The position numbers and the translations under genes were made by a program. From Mycobacterium asiaticum DSM 44297 (GTDB lineage: Bacteria; Actinomycetota; Actinomycetes; Mycobacteriales; Mycobacteriaceae), in the NCBI RefSeq assembly GCF_000613245.1, contig NZ_HG964936.1:1043172-1107171 (forward strand): a stretch of 64,000 bases of DNA. The letters run 5' to 3'. Positions 61,667-64,000 of the stretch are shown piece after piece. The notes beneath the pieces were generated by a model that searched no databases, had not been told where the DNA came from, and worked only from the letters and a program-made list of their open reading frames with translations. The first letter of the stretch is position 1. Every line of letters starts with the position of its first letter.

Positions 61667-63505
61667 TTATCCAGCCGCCTGCACCGTGATATCCGAGATT
61701 TTCGTGCGGCTTTCACCATTGGTGGTGCCCAGCTTCGAAATCCACACCAGCACATTGGACGTCTTGGTCCGGTCGCTTATCGTGATGCGGTTCTTACCCG
61801 CCTCCAAGGAAGCGGTCGGAGCCAACTCGGTGGTGTCGGACAATTTTGCTGGGTTATCCGTGGACGACGAGCGGATCTGCACCTCAGTGCCGGTGCTGGA
61901 CACGTTGAGCGTCACCACGCTCAGCGCGGTTGGTTCGGGCAGGTGCAGTAGCAGGCCCATGCCCTGGATGAATCTGGGGAAGGGCTCGGCGTCGCGGTAG
62001 GTGACGGTGGACCACCCGGAGCCGGGGTCGCCGTCGATGGCCAACTTGGCGTCCTGCGGATTGTCGGGGGCGCCGTCCGGGGAAAACACGGTCGCGCTTA
62101 CCGGCTTGACGATCGGTCCGGGGCGTGTCGGGTTGCCCGCGCCTTTGGTGAAGTACAGGACCGCGGCGGCGGTCAGCACGATCACCGCTATGACCGCGGC
62201 GGCCACCGCGGCGATGCGCGCGGCCCTGCGTTTCGGTGCGGGTGCAGGTGCAGGTGCAGGTGCGGGTGCAGGTGCGGCGGCCGGTGCGGGTGCAGGTACA
62301 GGCGCGGGTGCAGGCGCCACGGCTGGCGGCGGTTCTGCTGGGGCCGGTGCGCGGCGCTGCTTCGGACGAGCACCGAGTGACAGATTGACTACCTTGTCGG
62401 CATCGAGGGTGTCACCGTCCCAGAATCCGCTGACCTCGACCTCATCGCCGTCCTCGAGCTGACCGGTGACGAGGTCAGTCTGAATCTGGACCGGGACATG
62501 CGCGGGCCGGTTGTCCAATTCGTCATACGGAACCAGGTGGAAGGACAGCGTTCCGACCTGCTGATCGGCGGTGATCGCGTCGCGCTGGACGCCGCGCGCG
62601 CTTCCATGGATTACCACCCGCTCGAGACGCTGCGTCGCGGGACGTTGCCCCGCGCCAGCGGCCGGCTTGGGGGCCTGTTGCGTCAAAGAGCGAGCGAAAT
62701 CCGCGCAGGTCGGGTACCGCTGGCTGGGATCTTTTGCCAGCGCCTTGATCAGAACGGCGTCCAAATGGGCGAGCTCTGGTCGGCGCTCCGATATCCGTGG
62801 GGGCGGCGAATTCAGGTGGTGAGTGAGTACGACCGCGCGATTGGAATCCTGGAACGGCGGTGCGCCGGTGAGCAGGAAGTACGTGGTGGCGGCGAGCGCG
62901 TACTGGTCGGCTCGGCCATCCAGCGATTTGCCGAGAAGTTGCTCGGGCGCCACATAGCTGATGGTCCCGACGGCGACGTTGGCCTCAGTGAGGTTGCTGA
63001 CATCGTCGATCTTGCGAGCGATGCCGAAATCGGTCAGCAATACCCGGCGCCGGTGGCCATCGGCCGCGGTCACCAGGATGTTTTCGGGCTTGACGTCTCG
63101 GTGCAGCAGCCGGCGATCATGACCGAAGTCGAGCGCGTCGGCCACGGCGGTCACGATCTCGAAGACATCTGGTTCCGCTAGGCCGCGTGGGTGCCGCTCG
63201 CGCACCAGCCGCCCCGCGTCGGCGCCGTCCACGTATTCCATCGAGATCCACAGCCGGCCGTTGAACTCGCCACGGTCGAGAACGCCGACGATATGGGGAT
63301 GCCACAGCGTCGCAGCCAGCTCGGCTTCGCGAATGAACCGTGCGCGAAACTCCTGATCCTCCGCCGAGGCCAGGGAAAGTATCTTCAACGCGTCCTGGCG
63401 AGGCAGACGCGGATGCTCGGCGAGATAGACCTCGCTCATACCGCCAGTGCCGAGTAAGCGCTGAATCACGTAGCCAGCGAAGACCTCACCGTTGTTCAAC
63501 GGCAT
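61667..63505 (-). CDS. Receptor-type Ser/Thr protein kinase
   Basis: The 612-residue kinase has a Hanks-type domain (about 10-275) with GTGGMSEVY at 19-27, Lys41, HRDVKPEN with Asp137, DFG at 159-161 and APEQ at 186-189. A beta-rich OB-like segment (300-380) precedes an Ala-Pro repeat (386-425), a membrane span (about 430-455) and an extracellular domain ending TVQAAG. That domain (GDPGSGWSTVTY, VVTLNVSSTG) looks like a discoidin-type carbohydrate- or lipid-binding fold. It could sense an envelope ligand and signal inside. It is not one of the M. tuberculosis Pkns that I can name. Confidence 0.88.
   Translation of the reverse strand: MPLNNGEVFAGYVIQRLLGTGGMSEVYLAEHPRLPRQDALKILSLASAEDQEFRARFIREAELAATLWHPHIVGVLDRGEFNGRLWISMEYVDGADAGRLVRERHPRGLAEPDVFEIVTAVADALDFGHDRRLLHRDVKPENILVTAADGHRRRVLLTDFGIARKIDDVSNLTEANVAVGTISYVAPEQLLGKSLDGRADQYALAATTYFLLTGAPPFQDSNRAVVLTHHLNSPPPRISERRPELAHLDAVLIKALAKDPSQRYPTCADFARSLTQQAPKPAAGAGQRPATQRLERVVIHGSARGVQRDAITADQQVGTLSFHLVPYDELDNRPAHVPVQIQTDLVTGQLEDGDEVEVSGFWDGDTLDADKVVNLSLGARPKQRRAPAPAEPPPAVAPAPAPVPAPAPAAAPAPAPAPAPAPAPKRRAARIAAVAAAVIAVIVLTAAAVLYFTKGAGNPTRPGPIVKPVSATVFSPDGAPDNPQDAKLAIDGDPGSGWSTVTYRDAEPFPRFIQGMGLLLHLPEPTALSVVTLNVSSTGTEVQIRSSSTDNPAKLSDTTELAPTASLEAGKNRITISDRTKTSNVLVWISKLGTTNGESRTKISDITVQAAG
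62235..62318 (-). repeat. GGTGCA-type hexamer repeat encoding Ala-Pro
   Basis: A run of imperfect GGTGCA/GGTGCG hexamers on the plus strand encodes the (Ala-Pro) linker of the kinase on the minus strand. The copies are nearly identical, so copy number could change by slippage or recombination. Confidence 0.7.
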
Positions 63506-63688
63506 GCCCGAAAGCCTACAAACCGGCAGGGCCTGGTAGCGAATCCGCCGGTGAGGGGGAGGACGGCCGCGGTTTCTGTAATTCCGCTCACGGCTGAACG
63601 GGCACAGCGATAGATTTCGTTAGGGTCTGCGACCTCGGCATCCGCTGGGGACGGCATACGGGGAAACGTGATTGAGGGGAGATTTCCT

Positions 63689-64000
63689 ATGTCGTTGATG
63701 GTGGTGCCGGAATGGGTTAGCGCGGTGGCCGCTGACGCGGCGGACGTCGCTGCGGCGATCGGTGCCGCCAACTCCGCGGCGGCGGCCCCTACGACCGGCT
63801 TGCTCGCTGCAGCCGAAGACGAGGTGTCCGCTGCCATCGCGGCGCTGTTCTCCGCCCACGGCGAGGGCTACCAGGCGCTGAGCGCGCAGGTCGCGTCTTT
63901 CAATCAGCGCTTCGTCCAGGCTCTGACCAATGCGAGCGGGGCATATGCCGCCGCCGAGGCGGCCAGCGCGGCGCCGCTGCAGACCTTCGAGGAGACCGTC
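63689..64000 (+). CDS. PE-family protein, N-terminal part (cut by window edge)
   Basis: The visible 104 residues are a complete PE domain: [34 protein letters not shown], then [60 protein letters not shown] with the YAAAE secretion signal. Its sequence from AAEDEVSAA to [10 protein letters not shown] closely resembles that of LipY 3 kb upstream, including the [14 protein letters not shown] core. The ATG at 63689 follows GAGGGGA. What follows the PE domain (PGRS, lipase or other) lies outside the window. Confidence 0.92.
   Translation, partial: MSLMVVPEWVSAVAADAADVAAAIGAANSAAAAPTTGLLAAAEDEVSAAIAALFSAHGEGYQALSAQVASFNQRFVQALTNASGAYAAAEAASAAPLQTFEETV

Overview
The window is high-GC mycobacterial chromosome. 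It carries PE/PPE genes, the dormancy two-component system devR-devS with tgs1, ftsE-ftsX-smpB-ssrA, fadE23/fadE24, agpS, fprA and the PE-lipase lipY. Gene order follows, in inverted orientation and from memory of the M. tuberculosis map, the stretch from Rv3144c (PPE52) to Rv3097c (lipY). Several blocks differ: there is no PE32/PPE51 or pflA, no moa1-type island between agpS and the dormancy genes, and many accessory catabolic genes. This points to a non-tuberculous, probably slow-growing Mycobacterium; the species cannot be named from the sequence alone.

Left arm (1-17.7 kb): the end of a PPE gene, then a tightly packed minus-strand operon of eleven genes from 9589 down to 566. It encodes a homogentisate-dioxygenase-like cupin, an alpha/beta hydrolase, a family III CoA-transferase, an HMG-CoA-lyase-like enzyme, a TetR regulator, and an acyl-CoA dehydrogenase, APH-fold kinase and DUF6285 trio. 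That trio resembles the LvaC/LvaA/LvaB system for 4-hydroxyacyl-CoA catabolism. SnoaL, YceI and a receiver-like protein end the operon. A near-perfect palindrome over its promoter is the likely TetR operator. Next come fadB4 and an AcuI-type reductase, an aldo/keto reductase and acetyltransferase, an amidohydrolase, and fadE24-fadE23 behind a second perfect palindrome, then hisN.

Dormancy block (18-26 kb): usp-devR-devS, an Acg-type nitroreductase, tgs1 with a group III truncated hemoglobin, and a second nitroreductase with a PPOX-fold protein. Three intergenic regions hold DosR-box-like sequences, and in each the best-placed box is centred about 43 bp upstream of the inferred transcription start. 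One box lies inside the longest possible reading frame of the second nitroreductase and argues for a later start.

Core block (26-39 kb): a two-subunit acyl-CoA dehydrogenase, agpS, fprA, prfB, an MscS-type channel, ftsE-ftsX, smpB, a ferritin-like protein and tmRNA. FtsEX and SmpB-tmRNA act in cell-wall remodelling at division and in ribosome rescue.

Right arm (39-64 kb): FKBP, a steroid-reductase-like membrane enzyme, a short-chain reductase, a crotonase and a PE protein. These are followed by a self-sufficient CYP102-type P450-reductase fusion, a cox-like molybdenum hydroxylase set (coxMSL converging on moxR-coxE), and a large membrane protein with a lipase-like C-terminus. Two small membrane proteins with a TetR regulator, lipY, a receptor Ser/Thr kinase and the start of another PE gene complete the window.
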